This document shows positions 57,801-64,000 of a stretch of DNA of 64,000 nucleotides, piece by piece. Within the stretch, counting starts at the first letter, position 1; each line of letters opens with the position of its first letter. The stretch spans positions 3,371,001 through 3,435,000 of the forward strand of contig NZ_CP085344.1 in NCBI RefSeq assembly GCF_020618415.1, written 5' to 3'. Source of the DNA: Cupriavidus sp. MP-37 (GTDB lineage Bacteria; Pseudomonadota; Gammaproteobacteria; Burkholderiales; Burkholderiaceae). The position numbers and the translations under genes are program-made. The notes below the pieces were generated by a model. The model saw nothing but the letters and a program-made list of their open reading frames with translations, was not told the DNA's origin and did not search any database.

Positions 57801-58093
57801 TCGCTGATTAGGTCCGATACCGCCTTGTACAGCGCGCACTGTTCCGCGCCGACGTTGTTGTTCAGGTTGTTGGGACCGACCACGCCCGGCGTTTCGCAAT
57901 CGACCTGCGCATTGGCATTCCACGCCGAGGCGTTGTCCAGGATCAGCAGCACGTTCGGACGCGCGCCGGCATTGGCCTGCAGTCCGGTGAACAGGTCGAT
58001 GTCTTCGGCCAGCGCCGCGGGCGCGGCAGCCAGGCCGAGCAGGGCCGTGGCACAGGCGGCATAGGCGCGAAGCCGGCGGGCGGGCATGGGCAT
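54824..58093 (-). CDS. pilY1: PilY1, type IV pilus tip adhesin/assembly protein
   Basis: Secreted protein of 1089 residues. The signal peptide ends after LAAAPAALA near residue 28. The N-terminal half resembles a von Willebrand A domain (VLLILDNASAWN near 47-58; the metal site is degenerate). The C-terminal half is a PilY1 beta-propeller with VYALDVSDPAQPKYLWSK and a calcium-binding loop DRNGDGYADKAYVGD. It works with minor pilins at the pilus tip and may confer adhesion or surface sensing. ATG at 58093 follows AAAGGAAG. Last gene of the minor-pilin operon, convergent with the efflux gene. Confidence 0.92.
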   Translation of the reverse strand: MPMPARRLRAYAACATALLGLAAAPAALAEDIDLFTGLQANAGARPNVLLILDNASAWNANAQVDCETPGVVGPNNLNNNVGAEQCALYKAVSDLISDPNTTGKINLGVMMFGGSNNSGAQFRFPSVTPPTAPSGLVLLDKTGGEEMLAFIKSIDRTKDSSNNSQVGGAMQEAWAFFSGKTGLSGTTYKSPISNPCQKNFIIYIANALNNGKPQDTGQDAYNKLKEAGATAAQLTPIPLSKANNIDNWGDEWARFLNGMDLNAANNAGSATATRQNVITYTIGVTDGSKQSLDYLEFVNSMATKGGGGNFTVRAGDDDALAKALKDIFNEMQAVNNVFASVSLPVSVNGQGSYLNQVYIGMFRPDGKARPRWVGNLKQYKLGYDTNGNLVMLDAGVPGGTEQTSKNAISNASTGFISPNARSYWTEDPPKQVASSSIVTDWPADGFWKNASAQLRNAKDAPDGEIVEKGGAAEMLRADYLTSQSARRLLTCADAKCSKGTPLAAFNTANKALTEGSGPSLLKTTSAEVAKMIDWVRGKDVFAALTGTDPKKEAEPGPGGNVTVRGSIHGDVLHSRPVVVDYGGSTGVVVFYGANDGVFHAVNGNRTGAISTSAGTVRAGGELWGFIAPEFYGKLARLYNNAPEVRLTGSPQDTDEVQFTPRDYFFDGTTTVYQNLSNPATPEVTIYLTARRGGRLVYALDVSDPAQPKYLWSKTSADIPELGQTWSQPRVMRVRGYPKPVLIMGAGYDPDGEDSDPALGGNAGATNQQGRGVIVLDAASGDVVWAALASCAGITTGTCVTIDSRAIPSDVAVVDRNGDGYADKAYVGDVGGNIWRIDFGALATDVPSTWTIAKLAQLGGAVNTNDARKFLYPPDVVATGKYDAVMIASGDREKPLYSLSQTPGAAQNVRNRFYMVKDPNVDGKPPATWAAIKEADLVDATSVAYRDTATASGFYLALEAGEKAVNAPLTVAGYTYFGTNTPSKVLPGACYPDLGVARGYAVSFLTGLGMNNGPRYVTFDNGGLPPSPVFGMVSVTQTDGSTRLVPVLIGGGKAGGSGGDDKSSLGGQEVKPASAGKRKRTYWYTQSDKT

Positions 58094-58133
58094 GCTGGTT
58101 CTTCCTTTCTGGATCGGGGTCGCGCCCGTGGCG

Positions 58134-58691
58134 TCAGGGGCAGGTGGAGCCATACAGCGTGCGCACGGCCACGCCCTGGTGCACCGTCGCTACGGTGCCG
58201 GTGTTGTTGGCGTCATTGACGGTCGCGGCGACGTCCCACTGCGTATCGTTGCAAAGCGAGCTGACCACATTGGCGCCGCCCGGCCCCACTACGAGGTTGC
58301 CGTTGCCGGTGCTGCTGCCGAGCGTGCATTCGGCATCCTCGGGGTGCTTCTCCGGATCGATCACCTTGGCCACCGGCTTGCTCGTCACGCAGGTCGGCGC
58401 GGCCACCTGCGCGACGTAATCCGCCGTGCCGTCGCCGGTCACGTCCACCGGCACGTCCACCGCCACCGGTGCCTTGGTGAAATCGTCGCTGATCACCTGC
58501 TCGATCGCCTGCTGCGCCACGTCGCGCGCTTCGGCGCTGTGCTGCTGGTTGGATGCCACCTTGACGTTGATTAGGCCCGAATTGACCATGGCGACCGCGA
58601 TCAGCAGGAACAGCACCATGAACACCAGCGTCACCACCAGCGTGACCCCGGATTGCCTGCGGCGCAGCGCGCCGGCCTTTGACTTCATCAT
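58134..58691 (-). CDS. pilX: PilX, minor pilin
   Basis: Minor pilin of 185 residues. The leader ends QSG and the mature part begins VTLVVTLVFMVLFLLIAVAM, a type III (prepilin) signal. The usual Glu at +5 is Val, as in PilX/GspK-type pilins, which sit at the tip and do not need the charge pair. The rest is a globular domain with one or two Cys pairs. ATG at 58691 is used (a second ATG follows). 40 bp before pilY1. Confidence 0.88.
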   Translation of the reverse strand: MMKSKAGALRRRQSGVTLVVTLVFMVLFLLIAVAMVNSGLINVKVASNQQHSAEARDVAQQAIEQVISDDFTKAPVAVDVPVDVTGDGTADYVAQVAAPTCVTSKPVAKVIDPEKHPEDAECTLGSSTGNGNLVVGPGGANVVSSLCNDTQWDVAATVNDANNTGTVATVHQGVAVRTLYGSTCP

Positions 58692-58723
58692 GGTTCTCTT
58701 CGCAGTTTGTTGCCGGTACGGCG

Positions 58724-59788
58724 TCATTGCTCACGTAACCCGGCCACGTTGACCAGCCGCGCCACCTGGGCGTAGACGTGGCGCTTGTAGCCATCGTTGA
58801 ACGGCCCCGCGGCGGCCGCGCGGCCGAGTGCATAGGTGCGGTTGTCGGTATGGCCGCCGCTGGGCTTCAGCGTGCGCGCCAGCAGGTGCACGCGCACGGT
58901 CGTGACATTGGCCAGGTTGTTGATCGCCACGCCCCAGTCATAGCCCGGCACGGCGGTGCACGCCGCGCTGTTGTCGGCGCGCGGGTCCGCCACGTAGCAG
59001 TCGGCCGAGCCGTTGCTGTCCTGGTCCACGCCATACTGCACATGCAGGTCCTGGACCCCTTGCGCCACCGAGCGCGACTGGAACGCGCCGTTGACCAGCT
59101 CGGCCATCTTCAGCGTGGGAATGCCGTCGCCGCCGTTGCTGCAGCGGTCACAGGCGGCCAGGTAAAAGATGCGCACCATGGCCCGCCGCAGTTCGGCCGG
59201 CTGTGCCGCATCGCAAGCCTTGGTACGCAAGCCGAAGGCCGCTGCGCCGCTGGCGTCGAAGACGAAGCTCTGGGTGTCGAGCGAACAGGCCGAGAGCTGC
59301 AGGTAAGCCGATCCCGGCGCGGGCGCCATCACCGGCGTGGTCGACACACGCCGCACCACCAGCACCTCCGAGGTCGGCGCCAGGTCCGGCAGGCATGGGG
59401 CCGCCACCCCTGGCGCATAGCCGGCCAGCGCCACCGGCACGGTTTCGGCGGTGGGCGAGAAGCCCAGCGCGGCCGGGTCGGTCGCGCACAGCGCCGGCTC
59501 CGCGGCCTTGTTGCCACGCGCGATATTGCCCACGCCGAAGAACCCCGCCAGCTCCACCTCGCGCCGGATCTGCTCCAGCGCATACCGCCCGTTTTCCACC
59601 TGTTCGGCCGATTTGGCGAACTCGGTGCGCGACACGCTGTTGGCGTAATACAGGCTGGCCAGCGCGGTCAGCAGCACCAGGCCGATGGTGATGCCGATCA
59701 TCAGCTCGACCAGCGAGATGCCGCGCTGGCGGCGCAGGCGCATGGCGCGCGCCCGGGATGAAGGCACAGGGAAATGCGGCGCGGTCAT
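58724..59788 (-). CDS. pilW: PilW, minor pilin
   Basis: Minor pilin of 354 residues, long as expected for PilW. The prepilin cleavage site is RQRG|ISLVELMIG with Glu at +5, followed by the hydrophobic helix ITIGLVLLTALASLYYA. The C-terminal globular part carries several Cys residues and NNLANVTTVRVHLLART, typical for PilW. Part of the tip complex with PilV, PilX and PilY1. Start overlaps the pilV stop by 4 bp. Confidence 0.89.
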   Translation of the reverse strand: MTAPHFPVPSSRARAMRLRRQRGISLVELMIGITIGLVLLTALASLYYANSVSRTEFAKSAEQVENGRYALEQIRREVELAGFFGVGNIARGNKAAEPALCATDPAALGFSPTAETVPVALAGYAPGVAAPCLPDLAPTSEVLVVRRVSTTPVMAPAPGSAYLQLSACSLDTQSFVFDASGAAAFGLRTKACDAAQPAELRRAMVRIFYLAACDRCSNGGDGIPTLKMAELVNGAFQSRSVAQGVQDLHVQYGVDQDSNGSADCYVADPRADNSAACTAVPGYDWGVAINNLANVTTVRVHLLARTLKPSGGHTDNRTYALGRAAAAGPFNDGYKRHVYAQVARLVNVAGLREQ

Positions 59789-60405
59789 GACACGGTCCCG
59801 AGGGTGCCGATGCGGATCTGCGTGCTGACCGCGCGGCGATAGGCGTCGTTGCCGTACTGGTCCTTGCCGCAGCCCAGCGCCGGTGCGCCCGTGGTAGCCA
59901 GGCCCTGCCACGCCACGGTGATGCGGTAGACCTGGTTGACGGCGTCGACGGTGTCGATGCAGCCACGCGCACCGATCATGGCGCCGACCGCTTGCGCGGG
60001 ATCGGCTGCGCTGGCGCCCGGACGCGTTTCGGCGCTGCCGAGCAAGGCGGCGTTCCAGGCCTGCAGGTCCGCGTTGGCGGTGGCGTTCTGCGCGGCGCTG
60101 CCCAGCGTGCACGCGGCCGGGGGCGCGGCCCCGCTGCCCAGCTGCATCCCGGCAGCGCCGTTGGCATAGCATGCCGCCACCTGGCGGTTGGCGTTCAGGC
60201 GCGCGGCCATGTCCTGCAGCAGCGCCAGCGCCTGCACGCGCTGGTAGGACTCCATTTCGGTCTGCCCCGAGCGCGCCACCAGTCCGGCGGTGCCCAGCAG
60301 CGCGACCAGCAGGATCACCACCGCCACCAGCACTTCGATCAGCAGGAAGCCGGCGTGCGCGCGGCGCGCCGGCAGGCGCCGCCGCGACTTCGTCATGCGC
60401 TTCAT
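59785..60405 (-). CDS. pilV: PilV, minor pilin
   Basis: Minor pilin of 206 residues. Leader ends AHAG, mature part FLLIEVLVAVVILLVALLGT with Glu at +5. The following GQTEMESYQRVQALALLQDM is the PilV-type helix. Cys residues near 84, 103, 153 and 184 could form disulfides. ATG at 60405 overlaps the fimT stop; its stop overlaps pilW. Confidence 0.88.
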   Translation of the reverse strand: MKRMTKSRRRLPARRAHAGFLLIEVLVAVVILLVALLGTAGLVARSGQTEMESYQRVQALALLQDMAARLNANRQVAACYANGAAGMQLGSGAAPPAACTLGSAAQNATANADLQAWNAALLGSAETRPGASAADPAQAVGAMIGARGCIDTVDAVNQVYRITVAWQGLATTGAPALGCGKDQYGNDAYRRAVSTQIRIGTLGTVS

Positions 60406-60896
60406 GTGCAGGCTCCGGTGGTGGAGGCGATGCGGCCGGTCTCGCTGACCTGCACGCATACGCGCGTGGTGGCCGAGGTATCGCCGCCGGGCGCGAACTC
60501 GAAGGTCATCGCCGCGCCGGTCAGCCGGCCGTCGTTGCCAAGGGCCAGGCCGCCGGCCGCACTGGGCGTGATGGTGAGCCCGCCATAGGGCCCGAACGAG
60601 CGTACCGTTTCGGCGCCCGCGCTCACGGTCCAGCCGGCAGTCCAGGCGGCGCCGGCCGGTGCCAGCGAAACCGTGGCATTGCGCTTGACCGCTTCGCTGC
60701 GCGCCAGCACCAGCGCCGAAGCGAGGTCGAGCGAAGCGCTGCGCACGCGCTGGCTGGCGAGCAGCGCGGCAAACGAAGGCGCCGCAGCGACCGCCAGGAT
60801 CGCCAGCACCGACAACGCGCACAGCAGCTCGATCAGCGTAAAGCCGCGGCGCGCGGGCCGCCGGCGATCATTCGCGCGCGAAAGGCTGGGCCGCAT
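60402..60896 (-). CDS. fimT: FimT/GspH-type minor pilin
   Basis: Minor pilin of 164 residues. Leader ends RRG, mature part FTLIELLCALSVLAILAVAA with Glu at +5. The GspH/FimT region SLDLASALVLARSEAVKRNA follows directly. FimT-type pilins have been linked to DNA binding in natural transformation in some bacteria; that is not shown here. Starts 2 bp after the pilE stop (60899) and overlaps pilV by 4 bp. Confidence 0.88.
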   Translation of the reverse strand: MRPSLSRANDRRRPARRGFTLIELLCALSVLAILAVAAAPSFAALLASQRVRSASLDLASALVLARSEAVKRNATVSLAPAGAAWTAGWTVSAGAETVRSFGPYGGLTITPSAAGGLALGNDGRLTGAAMTFEFAPGGDTSATTRVCVQVSETGRIASTTGACT

Positions 60897-60898
60897 GG

Positions 60899-61315
60899 TC
60901 AGTTCCAGCAGTCGGTGCCTGCGCCCGACGCGGATTTGGCGCCGGCGCTGGTCAGCGTCAGCGTGCCGCAATCGGTGTCGCTGAGCTGGCTGCCCCTGGG
61001 CGTGGCCACGATGCGGTAACCGGGCGGCGGTGCCGCGTTCGGTGTCACGGTAACGTCGTAGCGCGTCGCCAGCCCGGCGGGCACCGACATGCCGAGCGCG
61101 CCGAGGCTGGCGGCATAGGCGCGGTTGTCGACCAGGAAGCGCTCCTGCGCGCCCGAGACCTCGAGCATGAAGGACTCGATCGCGGCGCGGTTCGAGCGCA
61201 CGACGTAACGGCTGTAGTTGGGAATGGCGACGGCGGCCAGAATAGCGATGACCGCCACGGTGATCATCACTTCGATCAGCGTGAAGCCATGCGGCGGCCT
61301 GCCCCGGCATGGCAT
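60899..61315 (-). CDS. pilE: PilE-type pilin, first gene of the minor-pilin operon
   Basis: Type IV pilin-like protein of 138 residues. Leader MPCRGRPPHG, mature FTLIEVMITVAVIAILAAVA with Glu at +5 and IPNYSRYVVRSNRAA. The C-terminal pair of cysteines (DTDCGTLTL and GTDCWN) encloses a D-region. Its small size and place in a minor-pilin operon suggest a PilE minor pilin rather than the main PilA. ATG at 61315 gives a normal short leader; a 44-codon longer frame is implausible for a prepilin. Confidence 0.86.
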   Translation of the reverse strand: MPCRGRPPHGFTLIEVMITVAVIAILAAVAIPNYSRYVVRSNRAAIESFMLEVSGAQERFLVDNRAYAASLGALGMSVPAGLATRYDVTVTPNAAPPPGYRIVATPRGSQLSDTDCGTLTLTSAGAKSASGAGTDCWN

Positions 61316-61374
61316 GCCGGCAGCCCCCTGAGTCCCGCCAGTCTGGATGCCTGCTTGGGATCCGACCCCCGGGA

Positions 61375-61410
61375 TGACCCTGAATATGACCCGAAACGGC
61401 GGGTTGACCC
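61375..61410. promoter_or_regulatory. Three TGACCC direct repeats upstream of pilE
   Basis: TGACCC at 61375, 61387 and 61405 (12 and 18 bp apart), 60-95 bp upstream of the pilE start, within the 401-bp divergent gap 61316-61716. Could be a regulator site for the pilin operon. No sigma-54 promoter was recognised. The rest of the gap holds no gene. Confidence 0.35.
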
Positions 61411-61716
61411 TCCCACCGTGTCGCACTGCCGGGCTTCTATGTCCCATGCTCGCGCTCCGCTACTCATTATGTTCCGGACGACCCATTTTTCCGGAGGTTA
61501 TGGCGCGGAGTGTAAGTCACGATCCGTTAAGCGGGTAAGGAAAATACGATGCCGGCAGGCCGGCGTTGTAGCGAAGTGACAGTGGCGCCGCCGGATGTCG
61601 CCGGGGATCAAGATTCCGGCGCTTGTGGACGTTAATGCGCCCGCCCTCGCCCCGACGCGGTGCGCAGGGGGCCGCACCTGTGCAACAATCGTTACATCCT
61701 TGAAGCCGGAGCACCC

Positions 61717-62652
61717 ATGCCGTCCGTTCCCCCCGCCGCCTCCCGGCCCGGGCCCCCAACGCCGCCATCGCCGTCAGCGCCGCCCCATGACCTCGAGGCC
61801 TTGCTGGAACTGCTGCGCCGCGGCTTCCCCAATCTCAGCACGCAGTTCCAGGGCGGTGCGCGCTACCTGCTCGACCATCCGCAGGACGTGCCGGTGCTGT
61901 CGATGCGCAAGATCGCGGCCAGTGCCGGGGTGCAGCCCGCCACCCTGGTGCGGCTGTCGCAGCATCTGGGCTTCGAGGGCTGGCAGGCCATGCGCGAGCT
62001 GTTTGTCGATGCGCTGCGCGGCGGTACCCAGCCCTATGCGCGGCGTGCGCGCAAGGTGGTGCGCGAAAGCAGCGCCAGCCGCATGCTGGGCGAGATGCTG
62101 GAGGCGCAGCACCACAACCTCGACCGGATCGCCGCCAGCAACGAGAAGACGCTGCCGCAAGCCGCCGAGCTGCTCTCGCACGCGGCCTGCGTGCATGTGG
62201 CGGGCTTCCGCTCATGCTTCCCGATCGCGTTCACCTTCCACTATGTCTACCGGCTGTTCCGCAGCACCGTGCACCTGATCCGCGCCGATGCCGGCACCCT
62301 CGAGATGGAATTGCGCGGCCTGGCGCCGAAGGATGCGGTGGTGGTGGTCAGCTTCGCCCCGTATTCGCAGGAAAGCATCCGCGTGGCCGAGGCCGCGCGC
62401 GAGTGCGGCTGCAAGGTGATCGCGCTGACCGACAGCACGGTGGCGCCGATCGCGCTGGCGGCGGACTGCACGCTGCTGTTCTCGGTCGAAAGCCCGTCGT
62501 TCTTCCCGTCGATCACCGCGGGCGTGGCCGTGGTCGAGGCGCTGGTCGAACAGCTGCTGGCGCGCAAGGGCAAGGGCGCCATCCGCGCGCTGGAGCAGGC
62601 CGAGGGCGAATTGCACCGCACCGGCGCCTACGTGACGCCCGGGCACCGCTGA
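61717..62652 (+). CDS. RpiR/MurR-family transcriptional regulator
   Basis: Regulator of 311 residues. The N-terminal helix-turn-helix (about 30-105) includes VLSMRKIAASAGVQPATLVR and LGFEGWQAMRELFVDAL. The C-terminal SIS sugar-phosphate-binding domain (about 145-290) includes AACVHVAGFRSCFPIAF and KDAVVVVSFAPYSQESI. Members sense phosphosugars or related compounds. ATG at 61717 follows CCGGAG. The neighbours do not reveal the controlled pathway; the pilin operon is divergent but unlikely to be the target. Confidence 0.89.
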   Translation: MPSVPPAASRPGPPTPPSPSAPPHDLEALLELLRRGFPNLSTQFQGGARYLLDHPQDVPVLSMRKIAASAGVQPATLVRLSQHLGFEGWQAMRELFVDALRGGTQPYARRARKVVRESSASRMLGEMLEAQHHNLDRIAASNEKTLPQAAELLSHAACVHVAGFRSCFPIAFTFHYVYRLFRSTVHLIRADAGTLEMELRGLAPKDAVVVVSFAPYSQESIRVAEAARECGCKVIALTDSTVAPIALAADCTLLFSVESPSFFPSITAGVAVVEALVEQLLARKGKGAIRALEQAEGELHRTGAYVTPGHR

Positions 62653-62688
62653 GCGCGGCCTGCCCGGACAACGCAGCGGGCCGGCTTA

Positions 62689-63036
62689 TTACGTGCACTT
62701 CTCCCGGTACGCCCGCTGCAGCGACTTCTTCGGCCGGTCACGTTCCAGCTCCGGCAGCTTGCGGCCCTGGGCGGTCTCGATGGCCGGCTCGGTGGCGCGG
62801 TACTCGCGCTTGGGCGCCTGCGCGATCTGCTCGGCCAGCGCGCGGCACTCGTCCGACTGGATGCTGGCCGGCGTCGCCGAAGGGTCGGGCCGGTAAGGGG
62901 TGGTGCCTTGCTGCACGGCTTCATTGATGGCGGCGGCGGCGCCGCCCTGATCCTGCCTCTGCGCATGCGCGCCGCACGCCACCGCAAAGGCGGCGACGGC
63001 GGCAATGCGGGTCAGGATACGCTGGCGTCTCGGCAT
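62689..63036 (-). CDS. Small secreted protein of unknown function
   Basis: Protein of 115 residues, no family recognised. Signal peptide RIAAVAAFAVACGAHA with cleavage near residue 25. The mature part is polar with two cysteines (SDECRAL near 63 and the last but one residue, REKCT) that could pair. SIQSDECRALAEQIAQAPKR resembles small periplasmic proteins common in Cupriavidus and Ralstonia. Convergent with the RpiR gene. Confidence 0.72.
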   Translation of the reverse strand: MPRRQRILTRIAAVAAFAVACGAHAQRQDQGGAAAAINEAVQQGTTPYRPDPSATPASIQSDECRALAEQIAQAPKREYRATEPAIETAQGRKLPELERDRPKKSLQRAYREKCT

Positions 63037-63084
63037 GATGCGATGTCTCCTCTGGTGGCACAGGTTCAGGCAAGTACCGCGAGC

Positions 63085-64000
63085 TTAATCGTTCCCGCGC
63101 TGCCTGACACTACCGGCATTCGCGGCATTTCCGGCATTGGCAACGTGGCTTGCGGCCGGGGCCCCGGCCGCGTCCGCGCTGTCCGTGCGGCCGTGCGCGG
63201 CCTCGCGCCAGTCCTGCCGCTGGCGCCGCATCTGTCCCAGCGCCATGCGGGCCATGCTGGCCCACCCGGACGGGCGGGGATCGGCCAGCATGCTGAGCGC
63301 GCGGGCATAGTCCAACGTCAGGCCGGGGGTCCAGGCCATGGTCTTGGCGCGCTTGCGCAACTGCGCGGCCACCCATAGCTCGGGCGTGGCGAGCAGGCGC
63401 CACAGCGGCCGCCAGCCGCGGGCCTGGCGCCAGACCCGGGCCGATGCGCCTTCCAGCGCCGCTTCCAGCGCGTGCGAGACCGTGCTGGAGCAATTGCGAT
63501 AAGTCAGGTTGTAGGTGGTGTCCTGCCGGTACGCCTCCCAGAAGCGGCGCAGGCGCTCCGCATCGTAGTTGCGGATGCGCACCTGTACCGTCGACGGGCA
63601 CCAGGCGCGCGCTTCGGTCTGGTAATCCGGCTGGAACTTGCCCGGCACGTCGTTTTCGCGGGTGGCGCGCAGGATGCGGGTGAAGTCTTCGGGCGAGCGG
63701 TCGATTTCTTCGGCCGGGTACAGGCTGATGTAGATGCCCTCGGGCGATTCCAGCGCGGCATGGCCGGTGGAGATGACCCCGTCGCGGTCCACCGCGGCGA
63801 TATAGCGGTCCACCAGCGGCTGGCGGCGCGCTTCGCCGCGCGCGGAGCCGACCGGGGTCCAGACGTGCACCGTCAGCGCAGGCTCGCCGGGCTCGGGCGG
63901 GCCGTCCCACAGGGTCAGGTCGGGCGCGCCGCTGGCCGCATGGAGCGTCTGCGCGGTAGAAGCCGGCGCCGCATCGGCCGGGTCCATGCCGGGGTTATGG
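63085..64000 (-). CDS. Papain-like (permuted NlpC/P60- or DUF4105-like) hydrolase domain protein, C-terminal part
   Basis: The reading frame stays open to the window edge; an internal ATG at 63987 has no ribosome-binding site, so the protein probably begins beyond 64000. Counting from that ATG, STGHAALESPEGIYISLYP has His76, and TYRNCSSTVSHALEAAL has Cys166. A His strand followed by an Asn-Cys-Ser helix is the order of circularly permuted papain-fold hydrolases. The substrate could be a lipid, peptide or amide bond; nothing points to one. The C-terminal 40 residues are alanine/asparagine-rich and not conserved-looking. Confidence 0.6.
   Translation of the reverse strand, partial: HNPGMDPADAAPASTAQTLHAASGAPDLTLWDGPPEPGEPALTVHVWTPVGSARGEARRQPLVDRYIAAVDRDGVISTGHAALESPEGIYISLYPAEEIDRSPEDFTRILRATRENDVPGKFQPDYQTEARAWCPSTVQVRIRNYDAERLRRFWEAYRQDTTYNLTYRNCSSTVSHALEAALEGASARVWRQARGWRPLWRLLATPELWVAAQLRKRAKTMAWTPGLTLDYARALSMLADPRPSGWASMARMALGQMRRQRQDWREAAHGRTDSADAAGAPAASHVANAGNAANAGSVRQRGND

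Noticed and set aside
60899..61447. PilE with a 44-residue longer N-terminus
   Set aside because: Prepilin leaders are short; MPCRGRPPHG directly before FTLIE is sufficient.

Overview
The window is GC-rich proteobacterial chromosome. Gene content and order point to a beta-proteobacterium of the Burkholderiales, most likely Cupriavidus or a close relative. The indicators are an Atm1-type (AtmA) exporter, a six-gene beta-oxidation cluster ordered as I recall it from C. necator, the fmdB-DUF502-aspS and ubiE-Tim44-ubiJ-ubiB blocks, and a QueF of the long type. This assignment rests on recognised families and order, not on a database search. No rRNA, tRNA, CRISPR array or replication origin was seen.

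Layout: (1) 1-1353: the 5' part of atmA, divergent from a hotdog acyl-CoA thioesterase. (2) 1409-2846: a complete IS110-family, IS1111-type insertion sequence. It sits inside a host REP-like palindromic repeat that can be re-joined by removing the element. Its long right-hand non-coding end carries short stretches complementary to the target and to the element's own tip, as expected of a bridge RNA. (3) 3048-10779 (minus): a fatty-acid beta-oxidation operon of TetR regulator, acyl-CoA dehydrogenase, fused hydroxyacyl-CoA dehydrogenase/enoyl-CoA hydratase, thiolase, a damaged DegV-like gene, and enoyl-CoA hydratase. (4) 11077-15385: cardiolipin synthase ClsB, MobB, an endonuclease/exonuclease/phosphatase-fold protein, NudB and an unknown membrane-anchored coiled-coil protein. 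(5) 15600-20149: aspS, DUF502 and FmdB genes and a Na+/solute symporter. (6) 20461-25818: a methyltransferase and the ubiquinone genes ubiB, ubiJ and ubiE with Tim44-domain and DUF971 partners. (7) 25898-33276: an SbmA/YddA-type ABC protein, a HIT protein, a 1324-residue FAD/Fe-S oxidoreductase and a YqaA-type membrane protein. (8) 33597-41889 (plus): a complete molybdenum hydroxylase operon of form-II cox type (S-L-M, MoxR ATPase, VWA protein, CoxG, XdhC/CoxI, MocA), followed on the other strand by a PCD-like protein. (9) 42396-46546 (minus): trehalose synthesis genes otsB and otsA with a GH15 glycosidase between them. (10) 46850-49238: ilvA and queF. (11) 49461-54805: a TetR-controlled tripartite ABC-2 exporter. 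(12) 54824-61315 (minus): a type IV pilus minor-pilin operon (pilE, fimT, pilV, pilW, pilX, pilY1). (13) 61717-64000: an RpiR regulator, a small secreted protein and a cysteine-hydrolase-like protein running off the window.

A family of REP/BIME-like palindromes recurs at six places. Two complete copies lie inside operons and one intact copy resembles an unoccupied target for the insertion sequence. The most notable observations are this IS/repeat/bridge-RNA relationship, the DegV-like gene whose good ribosome-binding site and ATG are out of frame with the conserved coding part, and the PCD-like protein beside the molybdenum enzyme that has Lys where the family usually has a catalytic His.
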